A stretch of 64,000 nt of DNA from Massilia soli (GCF_016809835.1 NZ_JAFBIL020000001.1:186001-250000); one strand, 5' to 3'; numbered from the stretch's first letter, positions 27,315 through 37,053 are shown. A program made the numbers and translations. The notes: a model not told the origin generated them from the sequence alone.

Positions 27315-29708
27315 TCAGCCCTCCAGCAGCTTGGCTGCGACCTGTTGCGGGGTCAACCCGCTGTTGGCGGCGGCAATCTGGCGCTCACGCGCGAGATTGC
27401 GCTCGAGCTGCATCTTGCCGGCGTGGTACTGCCTCGGCCACTGCACGGCGGTGTAGCCGAGCTTCGCGGTTTCGTGCAGCGTCCATGCCGGATCGGCCAG
27501 GTGCGGCCGCGCGATGGCGCACAGGTCGGCCCGTCCGGACGCGATAATGCTGTTGGCGTGATCGGCTTCGAAGATCGCCCCCACTGCAATGGTCGGGATG
27601 CCCACCTCGTTGCGGATCCGGTCGGCGAACGGCGTCTGGAACATGCGGCCATAGACCGGCTTTTCCTTCTTGCTGACCTGTCCGGACGACACGTCGATCA
27701 TGTCGGCGCCGGCCTCCTTGAACAGGCGCGCCACCTGCACCGCATCGTCCGGTGTCAGGCCGCCTTCGACCCAGTCGTGGACCGACAGGCGCACGCTGAT
27801 CGGCTTGTCCTCCGGCCAGGCGGCGCGGATTGCGGCAAACACCTCAAGCGGATAGCGGCAGCGGTTGTCCAGGCTGCCGCCGTATTCGTCGCTGCGCTGG
27901 TTGGTCAGCGGCGAGATAAAGCTCGACAAGAAGTAGCCATGCGCGCAATGCAGTTCCAGCCAGTCGAAGCCGGCCTTCGCCGCTTCGCGCGTGGCGCGCA
28001 CAAAATCTGCCTTGATGCGCGCCAGGTCGTCGCGGGTCGCCTCGCGCGCCACCTGCGACACTCCCTCCAGGTACTGCTGCGGCGACGCCGACACCAGCGC
28101 CCAGTTGCCGTCGACCAGCGGCAGGTCGGCGCCATCCCAGGCGCGCCGGGTCGATCCCTTCGCTCCCGCGTGGCCCAGCTGGATGGCGATTTTCGCGTCG
28201 CCGTTGGCATGGAAAAAATCGACGATCCGCTTCCAGGCCGCTGTGTGCTCCGGCGTGTACAGGCCGGGGCAGCCAGGCGTGATGCGCGCGTCGGCCGACA
28301 CGCACGTCATCTCCGCGAACACCAGCCCTGCCCCGCCGAGCGCGCGACTGCCAAGGTGCACCAGGTGGAAGTCGCCCGCCACGCCGTCCTCGGCCGAATA
28401 CTGCGCCATCGGCGAGACCACGATGCGGTTCTTCAGTGTCGTTCCGCGCAGCCGGAACGGCGTCAGCATCGGCGGCACGCTGGACGCTCCCGCGGGAACC
28501 GGCACGCCGGCCTGTTCAAACGCGCGCTCGGAAATCCACTCCTCGAAGCGGTTGACGTAGCCGGCGTCGCGCACCCGCAGGTTCTCGTGCGACAGGCGCT
28601 GGCTGCGCGTGAGCATCGAGTACGCAAACTGTTCGGCTTCCATTCCGGTATAGCGGTTGACGTTCTCGAACCACTCCATCGAATTGCGCGCCGCGCTCTG
28701 GATCTTCAGCACTTCGATCGCCCGCACTTGCTGATAGTCGGCCAGCACCTTGCCGATGCCGGCATCGCCCTGCCGTTCGAAGCAGCGCGACAGCTCGATC
28801 GCATCTTCCAGCGCCAGCTTGGTGCCCGAGCCAATCGAAAAGTGCGCGGTGTGCGCGGCGTCGCCCATCAGCACCACCGGCACCCGCCGGTCGCCGATGC
28901 TGTTCCAGTGGACCCACTCCTTGCAGACGATGCGCGGGAACTTGATCCACATCGCCGAGCCGCGCAGGTGCGAGGCATTGCTCATCAGGCTATGGCCATC
29001 GAGATACTTGGCGAACAGCTTCTCGCAGAAGGCGATGCACGCTTCCTGGCTCATCTCGTCCAGGCCCGCCTTGCGCCAGACCTCCTCCGGCGTTTCGATG
29101 ATGAAGGTCGAGGTATCGCCGTCGTACTGGTAGCAATGGGCCTGGAACCAGCCATGCTCGGTCTGTTCGAACGCGAACGTGAACGCGTCGAACTTCTTTC
29201 TCGTGCCAAGCCAGACGAAGCGGCAGTGGCGCGTGTCGATATCGGGCTGGTAGGTGTCGGCGTAGCGGGTGCGTATGCGGCTGTTGAGGCCATCGCATCC
29301 GATCACCAGGTCGGCGCCGTACTGGACCGCGGCGAGCTGGTCGTCGATGACCTCCGACTCGAACACCAGCCGCACGCCCAGTTCCTCGCAGCGCGCCTGC
29401 AGGATGTTCAGCAGCCGCTTGCGGCCGATGCCGCAGAACCCGTGCCCGCCGGAGGTGACGGTCCGGCCCTTGAAGTGCACATCGATGTCGTCCCAGTGAT
29501 TGAACGATTGCAGGATCGAGCGCGCGCTCTGTTCGTCGGCGCCGACCAGGTTGCCCAGGGTCTGGTCCGAAAACACCACGCCCCAGCCGAAGGTGTCGTA
29601 GGGGCGGTTCCGCTCGATCACGGTGACGTCGTGCGATGGGTCCTGCTTTTTCATCAGCAGCGCAAAATACAGGCCGGCCGGGCCGCCGCCTATGCAGACT
29701 ATCTTCAT
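27315..29708 (-). CDS. Aryl-CoA monooxygenase/reductase (2-aminobenzoyl-CoA type, FAD hydroxylase fused to OYE)
   Basis: A 797-residue two-domain flavoenzyme. Residues 1-400 are a p-hydroxybenzoate-hydroxylase-type FAD monooxygenase ([41 protein letters not shown]). From about 412 an old-yellow-enzyme domain follows ([40 protein letters not shown]). This architecture is that of 2-aminobenzoyl-CoA monooxygenase/reductase of Azoarcus evansii and of proteins annotated as salicylyl-CoA 5-hydroxylase. It would hydroxylate and dearomatise an aryl-CoA ester using O2 and NAD(P)H. It is the first gene of the operon, with GGAG five bases before the ATG. Whether the substrate is anthraniloyl-CoA or salicylyl-CoA is not settled; the RidA gene favours the amino compound. 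Confidence 0.92.
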   Translation of the reverse strand: MKIVCIGGGPAGLYFALLMKKQDPSHDVTVIERNRPYDTFGWGVVFSDQTLGNLVGADEQSARSILQSFNHWDDIDVHFKGRTVTSGGHGFCGIGRKRLLNILQARCEELGVRLVFESEVIDDQLAAVQYGADLVIGCDGLNSRIRTRYADTYQPDIDTRHCRFVWLGTRKKFDAFTFAFEQTEHGWFQAHCYQYDGDTSTFIIETPEEVWRKAGLDEMSQEACIAFCEKLFAKYLDGHSLMSNASHLRGSAMWIKFPRIVCKEWVHWNSIGDRRVPVVLMGDAAHTAHFSIGSGTKLALEDAIELSRCFERQGDAGIGKVLADYQQVRAIEVLKIQSAARNSMEWFENVNRYTGMEAEQFAYSMLTRSQRLSHENLRVRDAGYVNRFEEWISERAFEQAGVPVPAGASSVPPMLTPFRLRGTTLKNRIVVSPMAQYSAEDGVAGDFHLVHLGSRALGGAGLVFAEMTCVSADARITPGCPGLYTPEHTAAWKRIVDFFHANGDAKIAIQLGHAGAKGSTRRAWDGADLPLVDGNWALVSASPQQYLEGVSQVAREATRDDLARIKADFVRATREAAKAGFDWLELHCAHGYFLSSFISPLTNQRSDEYGGSLDNRCRYPLEVFAAIRAAWPEDKPISVRLSVHDWVEGGLTPDDAVQVARLFKEAGADMIDVSSGQVSKKEKPVYGRMFQTPFADRIRNEVGIPTIAVGAIFEADHANSIIASGRADLCAIARPHLADPAWTLHETAKLGYTAVQWPRQYHAGKMQLERNLARERQIAAANSGLTPQQVAAKLLEG

Positions 29709-29741
29709 GACCGCTCCGTACTCGTTCGGGGAATAAGCGTT

Positions 29742-29775
29742 ATGTTACATCTTTAAATAGTTTAAGTCTAAACTA
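29742..29775 (-). promoter_or_regulatory. Candidate promoter with overlapping 18-bp MarR-type dyad
   Basis: TAGTTTA (29758-29764) and TAAACTA (29769-29775) flank AGTC and form a perfect inverted repeat of the size MarR dimers bind. On the minus strand a -35-like TTAGAC overlaps the dyad and a -10-like TAACAT (29742-29747) follows after 18 bases, 34 bases before the monooxygenase ATG. Occupancy of the dyad would block this promoter. Confidence 0.6.
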
Positions 29776-29792
29776 ACATCAAGCCAGCGCGG

Positions 29793-30788
29793 TCAGGCGA
29801 AGCGCGCCTGGTATTCGCTGGGCAGCACGCCCAGCTGCAACGAGAACGCGCGGCGCAGATTGTATTCGCTGCCGTAGCCGCTCTGGCGGGCGGCGCGCTT
29901 GACCGTCATGCCTGGCTGTTCGAGCAGGCCGCACGCGACCTCCATGCGCAGCCGCGCGAGCAGTTCGCCCGGTGTCAGGTCGACTTCGTCGCGCAGCTTG
30001 CGGTGCAGGGTACGTGCGGAGAGCGCGCACGCCGCGGCCATCTGCGCCACGTCGACCTGCTGGTGCAGGCGCGGTCGCAGCCAGGCGGTCAGCTGGGCGC
30101 TGGTGCCCTCGGCCTGCGATTGCGCCATCAGCTCGGAGCTGAACTGGCGCTGGCCGCCCGAACGCTTCAAAAACAGCACCATCCGCTTTGCCACAGCCAG
30201 CGCCTTCTCGCGCCCCAGGTCCTGTTCGACCAGGCTCAGTGCCAGGTCCATGCCTGCGCTGATGCCGGCGGACGTGTAGAACTTTCCGTCCTGGATGTGC
30301 AGCGCGTCGTCATGCACCTGCAAGTCCGGATGCTCGCTGCGCAAAGCGGCGACATCGGCCCAATGCGTGATCACGCGCCGGCCCTTGAGCAAGCCCGCGC
30401 GCGCCAGTACGAAGCTGCCGGTGCAGACCGAGCAACAGCGCGCGGCGGCCTGTCCCGCCTTGCCTACCCAGCGCAGCGTGGCGCGGTCCGCGGGCCTGTC
30501 AGCCGAGGGCAAATCGTCCACACGGCCGCCGGAAACGATCAGCGTCGCCCCGGCCGGGTGACGCCGCGGCAGCGGATCGGCCAGCATCCGCACACCTGAA
30601 GATGATGCGACCGCGCCGCCGCCGGCGGCGAGGAAACGGATGCGGTACGGCTCTGGCATGCCGGCATCGCGGGCCTCGTCGTTGGCGGTCGAGAAAACCT
30701 GCACCGGCCCGGTCGCATCGAGCAGCAGGAAGTTCGGGAATACCAGCACCCAGATATCGATGGCGGAAGGAGGTCGTACTTTCATCAT
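29793..30788 (-). CDS. GlxA family transcriptional regulator (DJ-1/PfpI plus AraC HTH)
   Basis: A 331-residue regulator. The N-terminal class I glutamine-amidotransferase-like (DJ-1/PfpI) domain has DIWVLVFPNFLLLDATGPVQ and CSVCTGSFVLARAGLLKGRR; the AraC-type double helix-turn-helix is at the C-terminus (VAQMAAACALSARTLHRKLR; SGYGSEYNLRRAFSLQLGV). GlxA-type proteins regulate catabolic and nitrogen genes such as those for carnitine, choline or glyoxylate metabolism. It lies upstream of the aryl-CoA operon on the same strand, with 84 bases between including the operon promoter, and is divergent from the M23 gene. Its target is unknown. Confidence 0.9.
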   Translation of the reverse strand: MMKVRPPSAIDIWVLVFPNFLLLDATGPVQVFSTANDEARDAGMPEPYRIRFLAAGGGAVASSSGVRMLADPLPRRHPAGATLIVSGGRVDDLPSADRPADRATLRWVGKAGQAAARCCSVCTGSFVLARAGLLKGRRVITHWADVAALRSEHPDLQVHDDALHIQDGKFYTSAGISAGMDLALSLVEQDLGREKALAVAKRMVLFLKRSGGQRQFSSELMAQSQAEGTSAQLTAWLRPRLHQQVDVAQMAAACALSARTLHRKLRDEVDLTPGELLARLRMEVACGLLEQPGMTVKRAARQSGYGSEYNLRRAFSLQLGVLPSEYQARFA

Positions 30789-30874
30789 GGCAGATATTCA
30801 ACCATCGCTGTCATTCCTGTCAATCGCCAGCGCCTTAAACTACCCGTCCTGACCATTCGACTCAAGATCACCCC

Positions 30875-32074
30875 ATGCCACGCACGATGTCGCCGCACGC
30901 GATTTGCATTGCCACTGTTTTCACCACCGCGCTGGCACTGGCTGCCGGCGCAAGCGCATCAGCTGGCGCGCTGCCCGAAGGATGCGAGCCGGCGCGCGCC
31001 GGCGCGGCGGCGGCGCACGCGCGCGCCAGCGCGCCGTTCCCGCCGATCCAGCTGCAGGTGCGCACACCCCTCGAGCCGACCGTGCTGCCAAGCGCGGGCA
31101 AAAGCTACCTGGTCTACGAACTACATCTGCATAACTTCTCCGCCGGCGCCATGTCCTTGCGCGGCATCCAGGTCCTCGACGCCGACCAATCCGGCACCGG
31201 ACCGGTCGCCGAGATCCTGGAAGCGCAACTCGATAAGCGCATGCGCAAGGTCACCATCGGCGACAGCGCTGGCGATCCCCGCAAGCTGGCCAGCGGCCAG
31301 GGTACGGTTGCATTTTTGTGCCTGGCGTTCGACCGCGGCGCGCCGGTGCCGGCCAGGCTGCGCCACCGCATACTGCTCGATGGCGGCATCGCCGACGGCC
31401 CGGTCATCGGCACCCGCGCCACGGCGCTGCGCGTGCTGGGCCGCCCGGTGGTCGGAACCAACTGGAGCCCCGACAATAATCCCAGCCTGCACTCGCATCA
31501 CCGGATGGGTTTATGGGTCGCGGGCGGGGCCGCGCAGATCTCGCGCCGCTACGCTTTCGACTGGAAGAAGTACGGCAAGGACGGCAACCCATGGTCAGGC
31601 GACCAGCGCGACGTGCGCGCGTACCACGCGTACGGCGAGAAAACCGTGGCAGTCGCGGACGGCACCGTCATCGCGGCGCAAGACGGCTATCCGGATAATA
31701 TCCCGCGCACCGCGGCAGGTTTCGAGCCGGCGGTGCCAGTCACGATGGAATCGATCGCCGGCAACCGTGTCGTGCTGGATATCGGCGGCGGGCAGTTTGC
31801 ATACTACGCCCATCTACAGCCAGGAAGCGTGCGCGTAAAGGCGGGAGACCGGGTCAGGCGCGGCCAGTGGCTCGCCGCTGTGGGCAACTCGGGCGATGCG
31901 CGCCAGCCGCACCTGCACTTCCAGCTGACGAACAGCGCCGACATCATGGCCAGCGAAGGCCTGCCGCATCTGTTCGACCGGTATCGGGTCCAGTCAGCCG
32001 GCGGCGCCGCCTGGGAGCTGCGCTCGCGCGAATACCCGATGGGGAGCGCCGTGGTGGATTTCGGAGCCGATTAA
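30875..32074 (+). CDS. M23 family (LytM-fold) metallopeptidase, exported
   Basis: A 399-residue exported protein with a signal peptide (residues about 1-31, ending in ASASAGA), a beta-rich middle domain, and a C-terminal M23 domain. The HxH zinc motif is present (PHLHF), as is [20 protein letters not shown]. The position normally HxxxD reads RRYAFDW: the Asp is kept but the expected His four residues earlier is Arg. This variant is seen in other members of this subfamily, so it is either a different metal site or a non-peptidase. It would act on or sense the cell wall. Its last four bases overlap the end of rpoN on the other strand. Confidence 0.82.
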   Translation: MPRTMSPHAICIATVFTTALALAAGASASAGALPEGCEPARAGAAAAHARASAPFPPIQLQVRTPLEPTVLPSAGKSYLVYELHLHNFSAGAMSLRGIQVLDADQSGTGPVAEILEAQLDKRMRKVTIGDSAGDPRKLASGQGTVAFLCLAFDRGAPVPARLRHRILLDGGIADGPVIGTRATALRVLGRPVVGTNWSPDNNPSLHSHHRMGLWVAGGAAQISRRYAFDWKKYGKDGNPWSGDQRDVRAYHAYGEKTVAVADGTVIAAQDGYPDNIPRTAAGFEPAVPVTMESIAGNRVVLDIGGGQFAYYAHLQPGSVRVKAGDRVRRGQWLAAVGNSGDARQPHLHFQLTNSADIMASEGLPHLFDRYRVQSAGGAAWELRSREYPMGSAVVDFGAD

Positions 32075-33543
32075 AGCGACTTGCGCAGGGCCACCGGCGG
32101 AATCTTGAGGGCTTCACGGTACTTGGCCACGGTGCGCCGCGCAATGACCATGCCCTGCTCGCCCAGCATGTCGGCGATCTTGCTGTCCGAGAGTGGGCTC
32201 TTCGGATCTTCCGCGCTGGTCAGCTGGACGATCAGCGCGCGGATCGCGGTGGACGATGCTTCGCCGCCGGCGTCGGTGGCCACGTGGCTGCCGAAGAAGT
32301 ACTTCAGCTCGAACATGCCGTGCGGCGTCATCATGTACTTTTGCGTCGTCACGCGCGAGATCGTGCTTTCGTGGAGGCCGAGCGTCTCGGCGATTTCGCG
32401 CAGCACCAGCGGGCGCATCGCGACAGCACCGTGCGAGAAGAAGTTGCGCTGGCGGTCGACGATGGCCTGCGACACGCGCAGGATGGTGTCGAAGCGCTGG
32501 CGCATGTTCTTGATCAGCCATTTGGCTTCCTGCAGCTGCGTATTGAGCTGCCCTTCGCCCTTGCCCTGGCGTAGCAGGTTGGCATACATGCTGTTGACGC
32601 GCAGGCGCGGCATCACCTCGTTGTTCAGGGTGACCACCCAGCCGCTGCGCCCGCGCCGCACGACCACGTCCGGCACCACGAAATCGGACACCCCGCGCCC
32701 GTACGCGGCGCCCGGGTGCGGGTTGCACTGGCGGATCACCGCTTGCGCCTCGCGCAGGTCTTCATCGTCGCAGTCCAGCGATTTTTTCAGCTTGGTGAAT
32801 TCGCGCTGGGCGAACCAGGTCAGGTGTTTTTCGACGATCGCCAGCGCCATCCGGCGCGTGACCATCGGCACGCCCGCCATGCGCCGGATCTGCAGCGCCA
32901 GGCATTCGGAGGCGCTGCGCGCGCCGACGCCGATCGGATCAAGGCTCTGCACCAGCGACAGCGCCGTGTTGAGCTCCTCGATTTCGATGTCGAGTTCAGC
33001 GGGCATGCGCGCGTGGATTTCCTCCAGCGGCTCGTCGAGGTAGCCGTTGTCGTCAAGCGCGTCGATGATCAGTTCGACCAGCACGCAGTCGCGCGCCGAC
33101 AGGCAGGTGACGCGCACCTGTTCCATCAGGTGTTCGCGCAAGGTGATGGCGCTCGCTTCCAGCTGCGGGCGCGAATCCTCGTCATCAGGCGCCTTGCCGC
33201 TGCCGACATCGCCCCAGTCGCCGTCGCCCTCGCCTTCACCGGCCACGCTGGCCACCTCGGGGCTGTCGAAGTTATCGCCCTCCGCTGCCGGCGCCGCGTC
33301 CTGCGCTCCCGGCTCGGTTGGCGCTTCGGCCGGGCTGGCGGTGTTGATGGCGCCGTCGGCCAGCAGCCGCACCGAGTGGTCGAGCGGATCGTCGAGCCGT
33401 TCGAGCAGCGGGTTGTCGGACAGCGCCTGTTCTATCTCCTGGTGCAATTCGAGCGTCGACAGCTGCAGCAGCCGGATCGACTGTTGAAGCTGGGGTGTCA
33501 GCGCGAGGTGCTGCGACGTTCGTAATTGCAGGGATTGTTTCAT
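32071..33543 (-). CDS. rpoN: RNA polymerase sigma-54 factor
   Basis: Sigma-54 of 490 residues. Region I is Gln/Leu-rich ([20 protein letters not shown]), with an acidic Region II (about 60-125), the core-binding domain, the -12-contacting HTH ([19 protein letters not shown]) and the RpoN box [10 protein letters not shown] (468-477), which reads the -24 element. It is the last gene of kdsD-kdsC-lptC-lptA-lptB-rpoN, three bases after lptB. The usual downstream partner hpf is missing from its place. A good sigma-54 site lies before the PEP-CTERM gene in this window. Confidence 0.97.
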   Translation of the reverse strand: MKQSLQLRTSQHLALTPQLQQSIRLLQLSTLELHQEIEQALSDNPLLERLDDPLDHSVRLLADGAINTASPAEAPTEPGAQDAAPAAEGDNFDSPEVASVAGEGEGDGDWGDVGSGKAPDDEDSRPQLEASAITLREHLMEQVRVTCLSARDCVLVELIIDALDDNGYLDEPLEEIHARMPAELDIEIEELNTALSLVQSLDPIGVGARSASECLALQIRRMAGVPMVTRRMALAIVEKHLTWFAQREFTKLKKSLDCDDEDLREAQAVIRQCNPHPGAAYGRGVSDFVVPDVVVRRGRSGWVVTLNNEVMPRLRVNSMYANLLRQGKGEGQLNTQLQEAKWLIKNMRQRFDTILRVSQAIVDRQRNFFSHGAVAMRPLVLREIAETLGLHESTISRVTTQKYMMTPHGMFELKYFFGSHVATDAGGEASSTAIRALIVQLTSAEDPKSPLSDSKIADMLGEQGMVIARRTVAKYREALKIPPVALRKSL

Positions 33544-33546
33544 GAC

Positions 33547-34302
33547 TTACATCCGGAAGTGTTCGCCCAGGTACACGCGCCGCACCGATTCGTCAGCGAT
33601 GATGTCGTCTGGCCGGCCCGACGCCAGCACCGCGCCCTGGTTGATGATATACGCGCGGTCGCAAATGCCGAGGGTTTCACGGACATTATGGTCGGTGATC
33701 AGCACACCGATCTTGCGCTCCTTCAGGAAGCGCACGATGCGCTGGATTTCGATCACGGCAATCGGATCGACGCCGGCGAACGGCTCGTCGAGCAGCACGA
33801 AGCGCGGGTTGGTCGCCAGCGCGCGCGCGATCTCGACGCGGCGGCGTTCACCGCCCGACAGCGACATCGCCTGGTTTTCACGCAGCTTTTCGATCTGCAA
33901 GTCGGCCAGCAGCGCATCGAGGCGCGATTCGATCTCGTCCTTCGACAGCGCCTTGCCATTGACCTTCTGCAGCTCAAGCACCGCGCGGATGTTGTCTTCC
34001 ACGGTCAGCTTGCGGAACACCGACGCTTCCTGCGGCAGGTACGAGAGGCCGAGCGTGGCGCGCCGGTGGATCGGCAGGCTGGAGATGTCGACGCCGCTGA
34101 TGTCGATCGAGCCGGCGTCCGACGGCACCAGGCCGACGATCATGTAGAACGAGGTGGTCTTGCCGGCGCCGTTAGGACCGAGCAGCCCGACCACTTCGCC
34201 GCACTCGACCTGCAGCGACACATCGCGCACGACCAGCCGCTTGCCGTAACTCTTTTGCAGCCCGCGGACGATCAGCGTGCTGCCACATTTTTCTTCTGCC
34301 AT
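33547..34302 (-). CDS. lptB: LPS export ABC transporter ATP-binding protein LptB
   Basis: ATPase of the LptB2FG extractor that lifts lipopolysaccharide out of the inner membrane. The 251-residue product has Walker A GLLGPNGAGKTTSFYM, the signature LSGGERRRVEIARAL, Walker B RFVLLDEPFAGVDP and the switch His in LITDHNVRETL. It is encoded four bases after lptA and three before rpoN, the standard order. Confidence 0.97.
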   Translation of the reverse strand: MAEEKCGSTLIVRGLQKSYGKRLVVRDVSLQVECGEVVGLLGPNGAGKTTSFYMIVGLVPSDAGSIDISGVDISSLPIHRRATLGLSYLPQEASVFRKLTVEDNIRAVLELQKVNGKALSKDEIESRLDALLADLQIEKLRENQAMSLSGGERRRVEIARALATNPRFVLLDEPFAGVDPIAVIEIQRIVRFLKERKIGVLITDHNVRETLGICDRAYIINQGAVLASGRPDDIIADESVRRVYLGEHFRM

Positions 34303-34306
34303 TGCT

Positions 34307-34864
34307 CTACTTTCCTGGCGCGGCCGGTGCCGGTTGCGTGTTCGATGGCTGGATCACCATGCGAACGCGGCCTCCTCCCGGCTTGCTCTCGCCCGATGCC
34401 ATGTTGCGCACAGCCGAGACTTCCCTGCGGCTGTCGTAGGAAATGAAGGCGCCGTCGACTTCGTCGGTCACGCGTTTTCCCTCGAGCTGGCGCAGCTTGG
34501 CCTTGGAGATCAGCTTCACCACTTCGCTCTTGTTGTCGTACTCGATGCGTTCGGCCTCGCCCTCGATCCACAAGTCGCCGCCGTCGCGCTTCTGGCGGAA
34601 GGTGGCGACCGTACCCGGCGCCGCGGTGAAGGTGACGAACTGGTAGCCTTGCGGATCCTGGCGAAGGACCGCGCTGCCGGCTTTCATCACCAGCGTGCCG
34701 CGCGTCAGAATCACGTTTCCGGTAAGCGTGCGGATCTGCCTCACATCGTCGTTCTCGGCTTCATCGGCGAGGATCTCGGTCGGCTTGTTCGAGTCGGCCC
34801 TCTCGGCGTAGGCAGTGCCGGCGGCAATGCCGCACAGGGCCAGTAACAGCAGGATTCTCTTCAT
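34307..34864 (-). CDS. lptA: LPS transport periplasmic protein LptA
   Basis: Periplasmic bridge protein (OstA/LptA fold) that carries lipopolysaccharide from LptC to LptD. The 185-residue precursor has a clear signal peptide (MKRILLLLALCGIAAGTAYA) and the jellyroll repeats with VILTRGTLVMKAGSAVLRQD and GEAERIEYDNKSEVVKLI. The C-terminus is Pro/Ala-rich. It follows lptC by 24 bases. Confidence 0.95.
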   Translation of the reverse strand: MKRILLLLALCGIAAGTAYAERADSNKPTEILADEAENDDVRQIRTLTGNVILTRGTLVMKAGSAVLRQDPQGYQFVTFTAAPGTVATFRQKRDGGDLWIEGEAERIEYDNKSEVVKLISKAKLRQLEGKRVTDEVDGAFISYDSRREVSAVRNMASGESKPGGGRVRMVIQPSNTQPAPAAPGK

Positions 34865-34888
34865 GTCGATTGCTCGCTATTCTTCTGT

Positions 34889-35494
34889 TTATTCGGTTTT
34901 CGGACGCGGCGGATACACGATCCGCACGCGGCTGGTCACGTTGACCTTGCGCGTCGTGTTGTCGACGAACAGGCCGGTGCCGGTCATCGTGGCGCCGTCG
35001 GAGACTATCTCGACCGGCTGGTCGGTCTTCATCTGGTCATCTTCCGTGTAGACAGTCAGCGCCTGCGTGCGCATGCGCATTGGCCGGCTGGTCTCGGTGG
35101 CCTTGCGGTCGATATTCACGTCGCCCATCAGGTGCACCTGGGTGTTGCCGTGGTCGACCCGCGCGCGCTTGGCGCTGATCGTCGTCGGCGCCACACCTTC
35201 GCCGATGCTCTGCACCAGCGGCTTTTCAATCTCGGCAGTGTCGTCGACCGGCCGGTGCGTCAGCTTGTCGCCCGAGACGATGTAGCGCGGCTGGCCGCTC
35301 GGCGACATGCGCACCACGCTGAAGTGCTCGACGATGTAGTCAGGCTCGTTCTTGAGCGCGTCGCTGCCCAGGCCCGTGTCGCTCTCCATCAGCTGCGCCA
35401 TCCAGAACGTGCCAAAGGCGAGGAACGCCGCGGCCATCATGATGGCCGTGAGTCTCCAGCGGTGGGCGGTTCGCTTGTGTTGTATGCGCGGCAC
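34889..35494 (-). CDS. lptC: LPS export system protein LptC
   Basis: Bitopic inner-membrane protein of 201 residues that passes lipopolysaccharide from LptB2FG to LptA. One N-terminal membrane helix (about residues 13-31, LTAIMMAAAFLAFGTFWMAQ) is followed by a periplasmic beta-jellyroll (RYIVSGDKLTHRPVDDTAEI, KRARVDHGNTQVHLMGDVNI). It starts six bases after the kdsC stop. Confidence 0.93.
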   Translation of the reverse strand: MPRIQHKRTAHRWRLTAIMMAAAFLAFGTFWMAQLMESDTGLGSDALKNEPDYIVEHFSVVRMSPSGQPRYIVSGDKLTHRPVDDTAEIEKPLVQSIGEGVAPTTISAKRARVDHGNTQVHLMGDVNIDRKATETSRPMRMRTQALTVYTEDDQMKTDQPVEIVSDGATMTGTGLFVDNTTRKVNVTSRVRIVYPPRPKTE

Positions 35495-35500
35495 GGCAGC

Positions 35501-36031
35501 TTAGGCAAAGTAAGGCGCGAGCGCCTGTTCATAGGTACCCTGCGCGCGCATCAGCATGTCGCACACTTCGCGCACGGCGCCGCGGCCGCCATTGGCGCGC
35601 GTGACGTAGTGGGCGCGGTGCTGCACCTCCGCGTGCCCGCTCGGGACAGCGACGGCAAAGCCCACCTGCAGCAGCAGCGGCAGGTCGATCACGTCGTCGC
35701 CGATGTAGCCGCACTGGTCGGCGCTGACGCCGGTTTCCTCGAGCAGCGACTTGAACGCGATGCGCTTGTCGTGGATGCCCTGGTAGACGTGGGTAATGCC
35801 CAGGTCGGCCGCGCGCTTGACCACGATCGGCGACTGGCGCGCGCTGATGATCGCCGTCTTCACGCCGGTCTTGTTCAGCAGCTGGATGCCGAGGCCGTCG
35901 AGCACGAAGAAGGTCTTGGTGATTTCGCCGTCGGCGTTGTACGTCAGGCTGCCGTCGGTCAGCACGCCGTCGACGTCGAAGATCATGACCTTGACGTTGG
36001 CGGCGCGGCGCAGGTGGTCGAGTTCACGCAT
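35501..36031 (-). CDS. kdsC: 3-deoxy-D-manno-octulosonate 8-phosphate phosphatase KdsC
   Basis: HAD phosphatase of 176 residues that removes phosphate from KDO-8-phosphate in lipopolysaccharide core synthesis. The nucleophile motif DVDGVLTDG, ISARQSPIVVKRAADLGI and YIGDDVIDLPLL (motif IV) are all intact, and the size is that of capless tetrameric KdsC. Its ATG overlaps the kdsD stop by one base (TGATG). Confidence 0.95.
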   Translation of the reverse strand: MRELDHLRRAANVKVMIFDVDGVLTDGSLTYNADGEITKTFFVLDGLGIQLLNKTGVKTAIISARQSPIVVKRAADLGITHVYQGIHDKRIAFKSLLEETGVSADQCGYIGDDVIDLPLLLQVGFAVAVPSGHAEVQHRAHYVTRANGGRGAVREVCDMLMRAQGTYEQALAPYFA

Positions 36032-37053
36032 CAGATCACCTTCGCGCGGGTCAGGTCGTGGATATGCAGCGCGCCCACCAGCTTGCCGTCGGCGTCCACC
36101 ACCAGCATCTGGTTGATGCGGAATTCTTCCATGACCGCGACCGCGTCCACGGCCAGCTGCTCCGGATGCACGGTGCGCGGGCCCGCGTGCATCACTTCGC
36201 GGATCGTCACCTTGGTGAAGTCCTGCACCTTGTCGAGCATGCGGCGCAGGTCGCCGTCGGTAAACACGCCGACCGGGCGGCCGGATGCGTCGACGATGGC
36301 GGTCATGCCCATGCCCTTCTGGGTAATCTCAAGCAGCGCTTCGGTCAGCGGCACATCCGCCGTCACCATCGGCACCGCGTCGCCGCTGCGCATGACGTCG
36401 CGCACGTGGGTCAGCAGGCGGCGGCCCAGCGCGCCGCCCGGATGCGAGCGGGCAAAGTCTTCCTCGCGGAAGCCGCGCGCGTCCAGCAGCGCCACCGCCA
36501 GCGCGTCGCCCAGCGCCAGCGTGACGGTGGTGCTGGCGGTGGGCGCCAGGTTCAGCGGGCAGGCTTCTTTTTCAACGGCAATGTTCAGGTGCACATCGGC
36601 CAGCTGGGCCAGGCTCGACTGCGGTTTGCCGGTCATGGCGATCAGCGGCGCGCCCATGCGCTTGACGATCGGCAAGATCGACAGCAGTTCGGCCGCTTCG
36701 CCGGAATACGAAATTGCAATAAAAGCATCGTCGGCGGTAATCATGCCGAGGTCGCCGTGGGCCGCTTCGGCCGGGTGCACGAACATCGCCGGGGTGCCGG
36801 TCGAGGACAGCGTGGCCGCGATCTTGCGGGCAATATGGCCCGACTTGCCGATGCCGGACACCACCACCCGGCCGCTACAGCCAAGCAGCATGCCGACGGC
36901 GCGGCCAACACTGTCGTCGCTGGCCAGGCGCCCGAGCACGGCGCGGATCGCGTCCGCCTCGATCTCGAGGGTCTCGCGGGCCAGCAGCATTGCGCGGTCG
37001 AGGGCAGTGTTATCAAAAGCTTTCAGCATTGTTTTTTCATCGGTTACACTCAT
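36031..37053 (-). CDS. kdsD: Arabinose-5-phosphate isomerase KdsD (KpsF/GutQ family)
   Basis: Interconverts ribulose-5-phosphate and arabinose-5-phosphate, the entry to KDO synthesis. The 340-residue protein has an N-terminal SIS sugar-isomerase domain (GRVVVSGIGKSGHIARKIAATLSSTGTP, HGDLGMI, ISYSGEAAELL) and two C-terminal CBS domains (DVMRSGDAVPMVTADVPLTE; EVMHAGPRTVHPEQLAVDA). The start at 37053 (MSVTDEKTMLKAF) was chosen because upstream sequence is unconserved; 37029 is also possible. It is the first gene of the kdsD-to-rpoN operon, divergent from the antiporter gene. Confidence 0.95.
   Translation of the reverse strand: MSVTDEKTMLKAFDNTALDRAMLLARETLEIEADAIRAVLGRLASDDSVGRAVGMLLGCSGRVVVSGIGKSGHIARKIAATLSSTGTPAMFVHPAEAAHGDLGMITADDAFIAISYSGEAAELLSILPIVKRMGAPLIAMTGKPQSSLAQLADVHLNIAVEKEACPLNLAPTASTTVTLALGDALAVALLDARGFREEDFARSHPGGALGRRLLTHVRDVMRSGDAVPMVTADVPLTEALLEITQKGMGMTAIVDASGRPVGVFTDGDLRRMLDKVQDFTKVTIREVMHAGPRTVHPEQLAVDAVAVMEEFRINQMLVVDADGKLVGALHIHDLTRAKVI

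Noticed and set aside
26874-29756. A 960-codon open frame on the plus strand
   Set aside because: It is antisense to the monooxygenase/OYE gene and part of the SDR gene, which have full family motifs. Its translation is low-complexity Arg/His/Leu sequence, typical of the mirror frame of high-GC genes.
30875-32074. The M23 gene as part of the rpoN operon
   Set aside because: It is on the opposite strand and convergent with rpoN, overlapping only by the last four bases.
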